Positions 46,258-57,658 of a stretch of 64,000 nucleotides of DNA are shown here, in pieces. The notes under the pieces were generated by a model, which saw nothing but the letters and a program-made list of their open reading frames with translations, had not been told where the DNA came from and did no database searches. Source of the DNA: Arthrobacter sp. ATA002 (GTDB taxonomy: Bacteria > Actinomycetota > Actinomycetes > Actinomycetales > Micrococcaceae); assembly GCF_026898095.1 (NCBI RefSeq), contig NZ_CP114015.1, forward strand, positions 1,240,001 to 1,304,000. The letters run 5' to 3'. How positions within the stretch are numbered: the first letter of the stretch is position 1; each line of letters begins with the position of its first letter. The position numbers and the translations under genes were made by a program.

Positions 46258-48159
46258 ATGAGGCAGACAAGCACGGACGAGCGCGGTCTTTCCCGCGACG
46301 AAAAACCTGCGCTGTGGATTTGGTCCCAGTACATCCTGGACTCACTGGCCTGGGTGGTGGCCATCGTCCTGGCGCTGGTGCTCCGCTACGAGCTCACAGT
46401 GGACCAGATCAACCCCGGCGGCCTTGCCGTCTTCTGCGCAGCCGCGGTGCTGGTGCAGCTGGTCGTGGGGTACTCCTTCGCGCTGTACCGGGGTAGGTAC
46501 AGCTTCGGGAGCTTCCACGAAATGCGCCTGCTGGCCATCGTCACGCTGGTTGTCTCCGCCATCCTCGTCATGGTCAGTGCGCTCTTCGGCCTGACCATCG
46601 ACATTCCCCGCAGCACCGGCATGATTGCCTTCCCGTTTGCCTGCCTCATCATGGCGGCTGTCCGCTACCTCAAGCGGATGTATGTCGAGGGCAAGGCACG
46701 CCCGGGCGACGAGGCCCAGCGCACCCTGGTGTACGGTGCCGGTTTCCTGGGCAGCTCCCTGGTGACCCGCATGATGAAGGACCCCGACTCGCCGTACTAC
46801 CCGGTGGGACTGATCGACGACGATCCGGCAAAGAAGCATCTGCGGCTGGCCTCGGTGCCGGTGCTGGGCACGCTCGATGACCTGCGCGACGTCGTGCAGC
46901 GCACCCGCGCCACCGTCCTGGTGATCGCCATCGGCGACGTCGAAGCCCGCCAGGTGCGCGATGTCACCGACCATGCCAACGGGCTGAACCTGAGGGTGCT
47001 GGTCCTGCCTCCGCTGAAGGACATGCTGAGCAAGGGTGCCGGAGCCGGTCTGACCGACTTCCGCGAGGTGGCGGTGGAGGACCTCATCGGCCGCCGGCCC
47101 GTGGATATCCATGTGGAGGAAGTTGCCGGCTACCTGACCGGCCGCAAGGTGCTCGTAACCGGAGCCGGCGGCTCCATCGGGTCCGAACTGTGCCGGCAGA
47201 TCACCGCCTTCGATCCGGCGGAGCTGATCATGGTGGACCGCGACGAAACCGGCCTGCAGCTGACCCAGCTCTCGATTACCGGCCACGGGCTGCTCAACGG
47301 CAAGGACACCGTCCTGGCGGACATCCGCGACTCCGCCGCCCTGGAGGAAATCTTCTCCGCGCGGCGCCTCGATGTCGTGTTCCATGCGGCTGCGCTCAAG
47401 CATGTCTCCCTGTTGGAGCAGTACCCGCAGGAGGCCTGGAAGACCAATGTGCTCGGAACGGCCAACGTCCTGCGGGCGGCCAAGAAGGCCAACGTCAAGT
47501 ACTTCGTGAACATCTCCACGGACAAGGCCGCGAACCCCACCACCGTGCTGGGGCACTCCAAGCGCGTGGCGGAGAAACTTACCGCCTGGATGGCCGGAAA
47601 CACCGGAGACCGCTACGTGTCAGTGCGCTTCGGCAACGTCATCGGCAGCCGGGGTTCCATGCTGCCGCTGTTTACCGAGCAGATCCGCCAGGGCGGACCG
47701 CTGACCGTGACGGACCCGGATGTCACCCGGTTCTTCATGACCATTCCCGAGGCCTGCCAGCTGGTGATCCAGGCCGGCGCGATCGGCCGGGGCGGTGAGG
47801 TGCTGATCCTCGACATGGGGGAACCGGTGAAGATCCTGGACGTGGCACGGCGGATGATCGACATGTCCGGCAAGGACATCGAAATTGTGTTTACCGGGCT
47901 GCGGCAGGGCGAGAAACTGCACGAAATCCTCGTCGGCACGGGCGAGGACGATTCCCGTCCGCTGCACCCGAAGATCTCCCACACGGCAGTGGACGAGCTC
48001 AACCCCTCGGACCTGCGCTTCGAGGACTGGCTGCACAAATGCGGCGTGGACTCGCACGGGGAGGCCCTGCCGCCGGTGACCGGCATTGGGGGACCGGCAG
48101 CCGCTGAGCGCACCACTCTGCATCCCTACAACGGCTCAGCGGAACGGCGGACGGGCTGA
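46258..48159 (+). CDS. Nucleoside-diphosphate sugar epimerase/dehydratase, membrane-bound (CapD/FlaA1 type)
   Basis: Protein of about 633 residues. Four N-terminal membrane helices (to about residue 135) are followed by a CoA-binding-like Rossmann unit (LVYGAGFLGSSLV). The catalytic SDR domain has TGAGGSIGSELCRQI and VNISTDKAANPTTVLGHSKR. The family includes UDP-GlcNAc C6 dehydratases/C5 epimerases that begin envelope glycan or N-acetyl sugar synthesis. The frame is open back to a GTG at 46210; ATG 46258 with GAGG is preferred. TGATG overlap with the next gene. Confidence 0.9.
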   Translation: MRQTSTDERGLSRDEKPALWIWSQYILDSLAWVVAIVLALVLRYELTVDQINPGGLAVFCAAAVLVQLVVGYSFALYRGRYSFGSFHEMRLLAIVTLVVSAILVMVSALFGLTIDIPRSTGMIAFPFACLIMAAVRYLKRMYVEGKARPGDEAQRTLVYGAGFLGSSLVTRMMKDPDSPYYPVGLIDDDPAKKHLRLASVPVLGTLDDLRDVVQRTRATVLVIAIGDVEARQVRDVTDHANGLNLRVLVLPPLKDMLSKGAGAGLTDFREVAVEDLIGRRPVDIHVEEVAGYLTGRKVLVTGAGGSIGSELCRQITAFDPAELIMVDRDETGLQLTQLSITGHGLLNGKDTVLADIRDSAALEEIFSARRLDVVFHAAALKHVSLLEQYPQEAWKTNVLGTANVLRAAKKANVKYFVNISTDKAANPTTVLGHSKRVAEKLTAWMAGNTGDRYVSVRFGNVIGSRGSMLPLFTEQIRQGGPLTVTDPDVTRFFMTIPEACQLVIQAGAIGRGGEVLILDMGEPVKILDVARRMIDMSGKDIEIVFTGLRQGEKLHEILVGTGEDDSRPLHPKISHTAVDELNPSDLRFEDWLHKCGVDSHGEALPPVTGIGGPAAAERTTLHPYNGSAERRTG

Positions 48160-49157
48160 TGCTGCTGGCTCTGTGCGCCGGTGCCGCCTTTCTGGCCAGC
48201 CTGCTGCTGCCCTTCGGCTTTATTCCCCTGCTGCGCCGCCTCGGAGTCCTGGACATCCCGAATGAGCGCTCGTCGCACACAAAGGTGGTCATCCGCGGCG
48301 TCGGAGTCACCATCGCTGCCGGCGTGCTGCTCGGACTGGCGCTGTCCCTGCTGACCGGGCTGGTGGCAGTGGACCGCTCCATCGTGCTTATCCTCGGGCT
48401 GCTCACCGCGGCGGCCTCCCTGCTCGGCTGGATCGAGGACTTCCGCGGGCTGTCCGTCCGGGTGCGCGCCGGGCTTCAACTGGTGCTGGGCATCGCCGGA
48501 ACCGCGGCGCTGGTGTGGACCATGGAACAGAGCTACTGGTGGATTCCCGTGGGGGCCCTGGCCATCGCCGCCTACATCAACGTGGCCAACTTCATGGACG
48601 GCGTCAACGGCATCTCGGGGCTGCACGGCATCACTGTTGGGGTCCTGTTCTCCGTCGGCGGAGTCCTCGGCGACCAGGTCTGGATGACGGTGGCCGGCGC
48701 GGTGACCGCCGCCGCCTTTGCCGCTTTCCTGCCCTGGAACCTTGGCCGGGGATCAGTGTTCATGGGCGACGTCGGCAGCTACCTCCTGGGTGCATCCGTT
48801 GCCGGGATTGCCGTGGCAGGCTTCCTGGCCGGAGTCAACGTGGAGTATCTGCTCTTTCCGGTCCTCATCTACCTGGCTGATACCTTCTCCACGCTCCTGA
48901 TGCGCGTGAGCCGCGGTGAGCGCTGGTATGCCGCGCACCGCCAGCATGTGTACCAGCGGCTGACCGACGCCGGGCTCAGCCACCTGCAGTCAGCTTCCGT
49001 GGTGACCGCCTGCACAGCCCTCACCGGTGCGGCCGGCCTGGTCGTGGCTGAAGCCGGTGATGTGCTGAAGGTCGCCGTTACGCTCTTCGCGCTGGCGGTC
49101 GTGGTGTTTTACCTGCTGTCACCGCGTATTTTCCGGCGGCAGCCCAGCCGCGTATGA
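48159..49157 (+). CDS. Undecaprenyl-phosphate glycosyl-1-phosphate transferase (WecA/MraY family, GT4)
   Basis: 332-residue polytopic enzyme with about ten membrane helices. It shows DIPNERSSHTKVVIRGVG, WIEDFRGLSVRVRAGLQL (the Asp pair region), ANFMDGVNGISGLHG and FMGDVGSYLLG, signatures of the WecA/WbpL branch. It would transfer a sugar phosphate (GlcNAc or QuiNAc type) from a UDP-sugar to undecaprenyl phosphate, starting a lipid-linked glycan. The CapD-like enzyme upstream may supply that sugar. A gene at this spot next to the ATP synthase operon is common in related actinobacteria. Confidence 0.92.
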   Translation: MLLALCAGAAFLASLLLPFGFIPLLRRLGVLDIPNERSSHTKVVIRGVGVTIAAGVLLGLALSLLTGLVAVDRSIVLILGLLTAAASLLGWIEDFRGLSVRVRAGLQLVLGIAGTAALVWTMEQSYWWIPVGALAIAAYINVANFMDGVNGISGLHGITVGVLFSVGGVLGDQVWMTVAGAVTAAAFAAFLPWNLGRGSVFMGDVGSYLLGASVAGIAVAGFLAGVNVEYLLFPVLIYLADTFSTLLMRVSRGERWYAAHRQHVYQRLTDAGLSHLQSASVVTACTALTGAAGLVVAEAGDVLKVAVTLFALAVVVFYLLSPRIFRRQPSRV

Positions 49158-49272
49158 GCGTTCATGACGCCGGGGTGCGGGGTCATCTTCTATGTGTTGT
49201 AGAATTTCTTCAGTCGCGCAGAGTATGCGCCGCACCTTCCATCCACCCACGGCCCTAAGGATGTCTTAAGCG

Positions 49273-49761
49273 ATGAGCCCCGCCACCGGTGCCCAGGCTG
49301 GACGTCCCGTCGGCGCCTCCGGGCCCACATCGAATCCCTGGCTCAAAGTGTTCCGTTCCGGAATGCAGTGGACCGGCATACTCGCCGTTGGCCTTGTTGT
49401 CGCCTCCCTGGCAGTTGCCGGGATGCCGGGCGCGGGCAGCGTGCTGTTTGGGTGGGGCCTCGTCATTGCGTTCAGCGGCGTCAGCCTCCTGATCGTCCAT
49501 GTGGTGGGCCGCGACAATCCGCACGGCGCCATGGCCATGTTCGCGCTGATCTACATCGTCAAAGTGGTTGTTTTCGCTGCGGTGCTGTTTCTGATCGGCC
49601 GGCCTGAATGGCTGGAGACAACGTGGTTCTTCACCGCTGCGCTCCTCACTGTGGTGGTGTGGCAGGTTGCGGAAATCCGTGCCTTCTCCCGGATCCGTTT
49701 CCAGCTGTATGACGACATGCCCGGGGAAGAAACATCAGTCAAAGGGAAATTGGATGCCTGA
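49273..49761 (+). CDS. AtpI-like small membrane protein of the ATP synthase operon
   Basis: 162-residue protein with four predicted membrane helices (about 34-52, 57-75, 86-110 and 118-136) and a short cytoplasmic tail. Position directly before the ATP synthase genes suggests the AtpI/UncI-like role in c-ring assembly. No strong motif is present, so this rests on topology and context. A -10-like TAGAAT preceded by TG lies at 49198-49205, a plausible operon promoter without a clear -35. The end overlaps the next gene by 8 nt. Confidence 0.75.
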   Translation: MSPATGAQAGRPVGASGPTSNPWLKVFRSGMQWTGILAVGLVVASLAVAGMPGAGSVLFGWGLVIAFSGVSLLIVHVVGRDNPHGAMAMFALIYIVKVVVFAAVLFLIGRPEWLETTWFFTAALLTVVVWQVAEIRAFSRIRFQLYDDMPGEETSVKGKLDA

Positions 49762-50023
49762 AAAGCCTGACTACGATGCTGAGAACACTTACGACTCCGG
49801 CATGCGCGTCTTCAGTTACATCATTGGCGGGATCGTCGCCTGGGGTTTGATAGGCTGGTTTCTGGACAATCTGTTCGAAACTCAGTGGCTGGTGCTCGTC
49901 GGACTCCTTTTCGGAGCAGCCGCCGGATTCTACCTGACCAAAGTCCACGGCCTGACCGGAAACAAACCTGCGAAAGCCAACGTTGGCCATCCAGCCCACA
50001 ACCGTGAAGAAGCCGAACAGTAA
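49754..50023 (+). CDS. AtpZ/AtpI-family protein
   Basis: 89-residue protein with two membrane helices (SYIIGGIVAWGLIGWFLDNL and LVLVGLLFGAAAGFYLT) and a short basic/His-containing tail. This two-helix pattern with GWFLDNLF is characteristic of AtpZ-like proteins, linked to magnesium or c-ring assembly. ATG 49754 (MPEKPDYD) follows GGGAAATTGG. Confidence 0.8.
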   Translation: MPEKPDYDAENTYDSGMRVFSYIIGGIVAWGLIGWFLDNLFETQWLVLVGLLFGAAAGFYLTKVHGLTGNKPAKANVGHPAHNREEAEQ

Positions 50024-50102
50024 TGCCAAAGTTTTTTGAGCGGGCAACGAGCTTTGCCCCGATACACACGCCCGATGAAGGACACAGCAGAGAGGAAACG
50101 CG

Positions 50103-50909
50103 TTGATCGCGCTTGCACTCCCGGCCACTAATGAAGGTGGATTCGTTCCGCCGGCCATTGACGAAATGCACCTCCCTGAGATTTTCCCGTGGGGCGCGGA
50201 CTACGGCACCGGTGTCGGCAAGCAGATGTTGCTGGTCGTCATCTCGGTCATCATCATTGCCGTGTTCTTTATCCTCGCTTCCCGCAAGGGCAAGCTGGTT
50301 CCGGGGCGGCTGCAGTTCCTCGGCGAATTCGGCTACGGATTTGTTCGCAACGGCATCGCCAAGGACGTGATCGGCGAACGGGACTTCCTGAAATTCGTTC
50401 CCTTCCTCTTCGCACTGTTCTTCTTCATCATCGTCAACAACATTTACGGAGCAATTCCGTTTATCCAGTTGCCGAGCTTCTCCCATCCGGGCGGTGCTTA
50501 CCTGCTGGCCGCGATTGTCTACTTCACGTGGATCGGCGTAGGCATCAAGAAGCACGGAATGAAGTACTTCGTGAAGGCCACAGTGCCCTCCGGTGTGCCG
50601 TGGTACATCCTCCCCGTTCTGGTCCCGATTGAGATCATCTCCAACTTCATGGTCCGGCCGATCACGCACAGCCTGCGTCTGTTCGCCACCATGATGTCCG
50701 GACACCTCATCATCATGCTCGCCGGTGCCGGCATCGAGTACCTCCTGGTTCTCCAGGACAACATCCTGCTTCAGGCCACCTCTGTCCTGGTGCTGGGCGG
50801 CGGTATCGCCATGTACATGCTTGAAGCGCTGATCATGGTGCTCCAGGCCTACGTTTTCACCCTGCTGACCGCCATTTACATCCAGGGCGCACTGGCAGAC
50901 GACCACTAA
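50103..50909 (+). CDS. atpB: F0F1 ATP synthase subunit a
   Basis: 268-residue membrane subunit a, which forms the proton half-channels against the c-ring. Membrane segments begin at [16 protein letters not shown]. The essential Arg lies in the [17 protein letters not shown] helix, and a second conserved stretch is [16 protein letters not shown]. Start is TTG 50103 after GAGAGGAAACG. Intact frame. Confidence 0.95.
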   Translation: MIALALPATNEGGFVPPAIDEMHLPEIFPWGADYGTGVGKQMLLVVISVIIIAVFFILASRKGKLVPGRLQFLGEFGYGFVRNGIAKDVIGERDFLKFVPFLFALFFFIIVNNIYGAIPFIQLPSFSHPGGAYLLAAIVYFTWIGVGIKKHGMKYFVKATVPSGVPWYILPVLVPIEIISNFMVRPITHSLRLFATMMSGHLIIMLAGAGIEYLLVLQDNILLQATSVLVLGGGIAMYMLEALIMVLQAYVFTLLTAIYIQGALADDH

Positions 50910-50911
50910 GC

Positions 50912-50948
50912 TTTCCCTCCGGGAAAACTCAAGCTTCCCTTCGGGGAA
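50912..50948 (+). promoter_or_regulatory. Two small intercistronic hairpins, atpB-atpE
   Basis: Hairpin one is TTTCCC-TCC-GGGAAA (50912-50926). Hairpin two is TTCCC-TTCG-GGGAA (50935-50948), a stable C(UUCG)G tetraloop. They are near copies, each preceded by AAGC. They sit between atpB and the highly expressed atpE and may stabilise mRNA ends or tune expression of the c subunit. Confidence 0.7.
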
Positions 50949-50994
50949 ACCCCAAGCAACCTGCCCACCAGGGCATCTTGAAAGGAAAATCAAC

Positions 50995-51207
50995 ATGGAA
51001 ATCTCGGGTAGCCTCAACGCAATCGGCTATGGCCTCTCCGCTATCGGCGGCGCCATCGGCGTGGGTCTCGTCTTCTTCGCTTACATCAGCGGTGTTGCAC
51101 GCCAGCCGGAGGCACAGCGTGTCCTCCAGCCCATCGCCTTCCTGGGTCTGGCACTGACTGAAGCACTCGCTATCCTTGGTCTGGTTCTCGCGTTCATTGT
51201 TGGCTAA
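50995..51207 (+). CDS. atpE: F0F1 ATP synthase subunit c
   Basis: 70-residue hairpin of two membrane helices. The polar loop is ARQPEAQ (about 35-41), and the proton-binding Glu56 lies in [14 protein letters not shown] 50995 follows GAAAGGAAAATCAAC, a good ribosome binding site fitting the high copy number of c subunits. Confidence 0.97.
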   Translation: MEISGSLNAIGYGLSAIGGAIGVGLVFFAYISGVARQPEAQRVLQPIAFLGLALTEALAILGLVLAFIVG

Positions 51208-51249
51208 GCCCATCCAACCGACCAACCAAGCAGATAGGACGGGTGACTT

Positions 51250-51798
51250 ATGGATCAGGTAGTTCTGTTGGCAGCCGCTGAAGGCGCCAACCCCCTGATG
51301 CCCAACGTCTGGGAAATCCTGGTGACGGGAATCAGTTTCGCCATACTGATGTTCATCGTCGTCAAGTTTGTGGTTCCGGCCTTCGAGAAGACGTACGCCG
51401 AGCGCACTGAAGCCATTGAAGGCAACATTGCCAAGGCTGAGAAGGCCCAGGCGGAGGCCAGCGCCGCGCTGGACGAATACAAGGCGCAGCTCTCCGATGC
51501 CCGCGCAGAAGCCAACACCATCCGTGAGGAAGCACGCGCCGAAGGCGCCCAGATCCTTGCAGACCTGAAGGCCAAGGCTGCTGCGGAGTCCGCTCGGATT
51601 ACCGAGCAGGCTCAGGTGCAGATCGCCGCAGAACGGCAGGCAGCAGTAACGTCGCTCCGCGCTGAGGTCGGCACGCTTGCCACCGAGCTGGCCGGACGCA
51701 TCATCGGCGAAACGCTCGAGGATGACGTCCGGGCTGCACGCGTGGTTGACCGCTTCCTTGGGGAACTGGAAAACGAGAACGCAGGTGCAGCTAGGTAA
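51250..51798 (+). CDS. atpF: F0F1 ATP synthase subunit b
   Basis: 182-residue stator subunit. One membrane helix (about 22-40; VTGISFAILMFIVVKFVV) is followed by a long Ala/Glu/Lys-rich coiled coil (about 50-150). The stop overlaps the atpH start (TAATG). Confidence 0.95.
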   Translation: MDQVVLLAAAEGANPLMPNVWEILVTGISFAILMFIVVKFVVPAFEKTYAERTEAIEGNIAKAEKAQAEASAALDEYKAQLSDARAEANTIREEARAEGAQILADLKAKAAAESARITEQAQVQIAAERQAAVTSLRAEVGTLATELAGRIIGETLEDDVRAARVVDRFLGELENENAGAAR

Positions 51799-52612
51799 TG
51801 GCAGGAGTATCGAGCGAATCACTGGTCATGGCGCAGGAGCACCTGGAAGCCAAGCTTCCGTTTGCTTCGCTGTCATTGGCAGAGGAACTCTTTGGAATCC
51901 TGGGCGTTCTCGACAGCAGTGCCGGTATCCGGCGTGCGCTGACCGATCCCGCCCGTCAAAGCGATGCCAAGACGGCGCTGGTTTCACAGCTGGTACGCGG
52001 GAAGGTTTCGGCTGACGCCGAGGCCATTGCTGCTGACCTGGTCTCCTCGCGTTGGCGGTCTCCGCGTGACTTGGGTGATGCGCTCGAGGAACTGGCTGCC
52101 ACCGTGGTTTCAGCAACGGCAGAAAACAGGGAGCGGGCCTTGCCGGGCTCGACGCCCTGGAAGACGACCTGATCCGGTTCAACCGGGCGGTAGCTTCCAG
52201 CCACGAGCTGCAGCGGGCGCTGTCGGAGCCGCAGGCATCGCCTGAGGCAAAGATCCGCCTGGCAGAGACGCTGGTGCCCGGGGCTAGCCCCGAAGCGCTG
52301 GTACTGATCCGCCAGGCAGTCGCGCATCCGCGCGGCCTGAAGCCCACCGCCCTCGTTGCGCGTTTCCTGGAGCTCGTCGCCGGGCGCCAGAAGCGCTGGA
52401 TTGCCGAGGTTCGGGCCGCCCGTCCGTTGACCCAAGAGCAGCTTTCGCGTCTGCAGTCCTCTCTTAATGGACTCTATGGCCGTGAGTTGAAGATCAACGC
52501 CGACGTTGACCCGTCACTGATCGGTGGCGTGCGGATCGCAGTGGGAGACGAGATACTGGATTCATCAGTAGTTTCCCGTCTGTCCGACCTCCGTCGGAAG
52601 CTCGCGGTCTAG
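51798..52612 (+). CDS. atpH: F0F1 ATP synthase subunit delta (frame broken once)
   Basis: Stator subunit delta, 271 residues when repaired, the normal actinobacterial length. The N-terminal half (SSESLVMAQEHLEAKLP to ATVVSATAENRERALPG) and the C-terminal half (LDALEDDLIRFNRAV to VSRLSDLRRKLAV) are in different frames. One G added to GGG 52145-52147 joins them. LIGGVRIAVGDEILDSSV is the conserved delta C-terminal signature. An F-type synthase needs this subunit, so the break is almost certainly an error. Confidence 0.92.
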
Positions 52613-52715
52613 CCGTCCCGCGGGACGGCAAGAGACCAGATCACGAACATTTGAGAATTAATCACGGTCATCGGCAACAAGCGATGATCACAACACAGGA
52701 GAGCAGGGACTGCAG

Positions 52716-54353
52716 ATGGCCGAATTGACCATCAACGCCGACGACGTCCGTAATGCGTTGAACGAATTTGCGGCGTCCTACGAACCCGGAAACGCAGAGC
52801 GCGTTGAAGTTGGCCGCGTAACAACCGCCAGCGACGGCATTGCCCGTGTGGAGGGCCTGCCCTCCGTCATGGCGAACGAGCTGCTTCGGTTCGAGGACGG
52901 CACACTGGGCCTCGCCCAGAACCTTGACACCCGTGAAATCGGTGTCGTGGTACTCGGCGATTTCGCCGGGATCGAAGAAGGCCAGGAAGTTCACCGCACC
53001 GGTGAGGTCCTGTCCGTACCCGTGGGCGACGCCTTCCTGGGCCGCGTTGTCGACCCGCTGGGCGAGCCGATGGATGACATGGGCCCGATCCAGGCCGAGG
53101 CACGCCGTGCACTGGAACTCCAGGCGCCGGGTGTAACCCAGCGCAAGTCGGTCCACGAACCGCTTCAGACCGGCCTCAAGGCCATCGACGCCATGATCCC
53201 GATCGGCCGCGGCCAGCGCCAGCTGATCATTGGTGACCGCAAGACGGGTAAGACCGCCATTGCCGTTGACGCCATCCTTAACCAGAAGGCCAACTGGGAA
53301 TCCGGAGATGTGACGAAGCAGGTGCGCTGTATCTATGTAGCCATCGGCCAGAAGGCATCCACGGTTGCTGAAATCAAGCGCACCCTCGAAGATGCCGGCG
53401 CCATGGAGTACACCACGATCGTGGCCTCCCCGGCATCCGACCCCGCAGGCTTCAAGTACCTGGCACCGTACGCCGGTTCGGCCATCGGCCAGCACTGGAT
53501 GTACGGCGGCAAGCACGTTCTGATCATCTTTGATGACCTGTCGAAGCAGGCTGAAGCCTACCGCGCCGTGTCGCTGCTGCTGCGCCGCCCGCCGGGACGC
53601 GAAGCTTACCCCGGCGACGTGTTCTACTTGCACTCCCGCCTGCTGGAGCGTTGCGCCAAGCTCTCCGACGAGCTCGGTGCAGGCTCGATGACCGGCCTGC
53701 CGATCATCGAAACCAAGGCAAACGACGTGTCGGCCTACATCCCGACCAACGTCATCTCCATTACCGACGGCCAGATCTTCCTGCAGTCGGACCTCTTCAA
53801 CGCTAACCAGCGCCCCGCCGTCGACGTCGGTATCTCCGTATCCCGCGTCGGTGGTGCTGCACAGCAGAAGGCCATGAAGAAGGTCTCCGGTACGTTGAAG
53901 CTGGAACTGGCCCAGTACCGCGACATGCAGGCGTTCTCCATGTTTGCTTCGGACCTGGACGCAGCCACCCGTCAGCAGCTCACCCGCGGTGCGCGCCTGA
54001 TGGAACTTCTCAAGCAGGGCCAGTACGCTCCGTACCCCGTTGAGGAACAGGTTGTTTCGATCTGGGCCGGCACCAACGGCTACCTGGACGATGTTCCGGT
54101 TGAAGACGTACTGCGCTTCGAGGGCGAGTTCATCGACCACCTGAAGCACAGCACGTCCGTCCTGACCACCCTGGCACAGACGGGCAAGCTTGAGGACTCC
54201 ACTGTGGATGAACTCAAGAAGCGCGTTGTCGCGTTCAAGGAAGGATTCTTCGGGGAAGGGGACAACCACATGGTTGCCGCCGGAAACGAAGAGTCTGCCG
54301 CCTTGGCCGAAGACGCTGTTGACCAGGAAAAGATCGTCAAGCAGAAGCGCTAG
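52716..54353 (+). CDS. atpA: F0F1 ATP synthase subunit alpha
   Basis: 545-residue non-catalytic alpha subunit. It shows Walker A GDRKTGKT (about 170-177), [29 protein letters not shown] and the catalytic-site Arg region [14 protein letters not shown] 52716 follows GGAGAGCAGGGACTGCAG. The frame is intact across the whole length. Confidence 0.97.
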   Translation: MAELTINADDVRNALNEFAASYEPGNAERVEVGRVTTASDGIARVEGLPSVMANELLRFEDGTLGLAQNLDTREIGVVVLGDFAGIEEGQEVHRTGEVLSVPVGDAFLGRVVDPLGEPMDDMGPIQAEARRALELQAPGVTQRKSVHEPLQTGLKAIDAMIPIGRGQRQLIIGDRKTGKTAIAVDAILNQKANWESGDVTKQVRCIYVAIGQKASTVAEIKRTLEDAGAMEYTTIVASPASDPAGFKYLAPYAGSAIGQHWMYGGKHVLIIFDDLSKQAEAYRAVSLLLRRPPGREAYPGDVFYLHSRLLERCAKLSDELGAGSMTGLPIIETKANDVSAYIPTNVISITDGQIFLQSDLFNANQRPAVDVGISVSRVGGAAQQKAMKKVSGTLKLELAQYRDMQAFSMFASDLDAATRQQLTRGARLMELLKQGQYAPYPVEEQVVSIWAGTNGYLDDVPVEDVLRFEGEFIDHLKHSTSVLTTLAQTGKLEDSTVDELKKRVVAFKEGFFGEGDNHMVAAGNEESAALAEDAVDQEKIVKQKR

Positions 54354-54450
54354 CAGCTGGATGTTCCGCGCCCGGGTCAGCAGATCCGGGCGCGGAACCC
54401 CCGCCAAAGCCTTAGCCCCTAGTTCAAACGCTAGGAACTGAAAGGAAAGT

Positions 54451-55344
54451 ATGGGAGCCCAAATTCGGGTCTACCGTCAGAAGATCGCTTCGACGACGTC
54501 GATGCAGAAGATCTTTAAGGCGATGGAGCTGATTGCTGCCTCTCGCATTGGAAAGGCGCGCACCCGTGTGGCTGCGTCATTGCCGTACTCCAATGCGATC
54601 ACCCGTGCCGTTTCTGCTGTGGCGTCCCAGTCGGAAATCGACCACCCGCTGACTACCGAGCCGGAGCAGATCCGCCGGGCAGCCATGGTGGTCATGACCT
54701 CCGACCGCGGTCTTGCTGGATCGTACTCCGCCAGTGTGCTCAAGCAGAGCGAATCCTTGGCTGAACTGCTCCGTGAAGAGGGCAAAGAGGTCAAGACCTA
54801 CCTGGTGGGCCGCAAGGCACAGGCGTACTACGACTTCCGTGACCGGGAATCCGCGCGTGTCTGGACTGGAAACACCGACGCACCTGACTTCGAAACGGCC
54901 CGCGAAATTGGCAGGGCCCTTCTTGATGACTTCAACACTGACTACGAAGACGGCGGCGTGGATGAAATCCACATTGTCTACACGCGCTTCAAGTCGATGG
55001 TTGTTCAGGAACCCACGGTGATCCGCCTGCTGCCGCTGGAGGTAGTCGAGGAAGCTGCTCCGTCCGAGACTGAGCTGCTGCCTCTCTACGAGTACGAGCC
55101 GGAACCCGAAAAGGTTCTGGACGCACTGCTGCCGCGCTACATCGAGTCGCGCATTTTCGCAGCCATGCTGCAGGCAGCCGCTTCCGAGCTCGCCGCCCGC
55201 CAGCGTGCAATGAAGTCCGCCGGGGACAACGCCTCCGACCTTATTAAGAAGTACACGCGACTTCGCAATAACGCCCGCCAGGCCGAGATCACCCAGGAAC
55301 TGTCCGAGATTGTGGCCGGTGCCGATGCGCTCAGCGCGTCCTAG
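54451..55344 (+). CDS. atpG: F0F1 ATP synthase subunit gamma
   Basis: 297-residue central stalk subunit. The N-terminal coiled coil ([20 protein letters not shown]) and the C-terminal helix ([20 protein letters not shown]) surround a Rossmann-like middle domain with [20 protein letters not shown] 54451 follows GAAAGGAAAGT. Confidence 0.97.
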   Translation: MGAQIRVYRQKIASTTSMQKIFKAMELIAASRIGKARTRVAASLPYSNAITRAVSAVASQSEIDHPLTTEPEQIRRAAMVVMTSDRGLAGSYSASVLKQSESLAELLREEGKEVKTYLVGRKAQAYYDFRDRESARVWTGNTDAPDFETAREIGRALLDDFNTDYEDGGVDEIHIVYTRFKSMVVQEPTVIRLLPLEVVEEAAPSETELLPLYEYEPEPEKVLDALLPRYIESRIFAAMLQAAASELAARQRAMKSAGDNASDLIKKYTRLRNNARQAEITQELSEIVAGADALSAS

Positions 55345-55421
55345 CACCAGCTCTCAACAGGAACAGATCCACCAGAAGCAAACTTAGTCCACACGCCATC
55401 TAACTGAGTGAAGTGAGAGAG

Positions 55422-56884
<1,463 letters not shown>

Positions 56885-56889
56885 GCCCT

Positions 56890-57183
56890 ATGGCGAACAC
56901 TGCTGAACTCGAAGTTGAGATTGTTGCTGCGGACCACTTCGTGTGGTCCGGTGCGGCAAAGATGGTCAAGGCACGCACCAGCGAGGGCGACGTCGGGGTC
57001 CTTCCCGGACACACCCCGCTGCTGGCCATCCTGGCTGAAGGCGAAATGGCCATCGAGCCTGTCTCCGGTGCGCGCTTCACGGTGAACGTCGACGGGGGAT
57101 TCTTCTCCGTCGACGGCAACCGCGTGGTGATTGTCGCTGACAATGCTCAGATGAACGACGCAGCCAACGCTGGGACTCGCTGA
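56890..57183 (+). CDS. atpC: F0F1 ATP synthase subunit epsilon
   Basis: 97-residue epsilon subunit. LEVEIVAADHFVWSGAAKMV and TSEGDVGVLPGHTPLLAIL are the conserved N-terminal barrel. It ends before the C-terminal helical hairpin is complete, as in short actinobacterial forms. It follows atpD by 5 nt. Confidence 0.94.
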   Translation: MANTAELEVEIVAADHFVWSGAAKMVKARTSEGDVGVLPGHTPLLAILAEGEMAIEPVSGARFTVNVDGGFFSVDGNRVVIVADNAQMNDAANAGTR

Positions 57184-57192
57184 CCCTTCCCA

Positions 57193-57621
57193 ATGAGCAG
57201 CTCTTATGTGTTCATTGCGCTGGCAGGGCTGCTCTGCCTGCTGCTATTGGCAGTAGTTTTGTTCGGGGTGCGCCGCAGCCAGCTGCGGCGCGCTCTCGGA
57301 ACCTTTGATGCCTCCATTTGCCTCCCGCCCGGCGGGTGGCAGATGGGGGTTTGCCGTTATACGGACACCCATCTGGAGTGGCTGCGCCTGATCTCGCTGA
57401 GCCCCCGTCCGCCGCACCGCTTCCTGCGCAGCTCGCTGGAGATCGGCAGCTGGCGGCAGGCCACGGAAGCTGAACGCGCCCGCATCCAGCCCGGCGCCAT
57501 CATCGTCACCCTGCAGTACGAGGACCGTGAAGTCCTCGTCGCCATGAACTACGAGGTGTACACCGGCCTGTCCTCCTGGCTCGAAGCCGGACCCGTCATC
57601 GGCATCGGCACCTGGCGCTGA
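57193..57621 (+). CDS. DUF2550 domain-containing membrane protein
   Basis: 142-residue protein with one N-terminal membrane helix (about 6-26) and a soluble DUF2550 domain (CRYTDTHLEWLRLISLSPRP, IVTLQYEDREVLVAMN). In actinobacteria this family is usually encoded directly after atpC and before murA, exactly as here. Function unknown; the constant position suggests a housekeeping envelope or ATP-synthase-linked role. Confidence 0.9.
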   Translation: MSSSYVFIALAGLLCLLLLAVVLFGVRRSQLRRALGTFDASICLPPGGWQMGVCRYTDTHLEWLRLISLSPRPPHRFLRSSLEIGSWRQATEAERARIQPGAIIVTLQYEDREVLVAMNYEVYTGLSSWLEAGPVIGIGTWR

Positions 57622-57658
57622 CGCAGGACCTGTTCCTCCTCCGCCGTAGTATTGAGGG

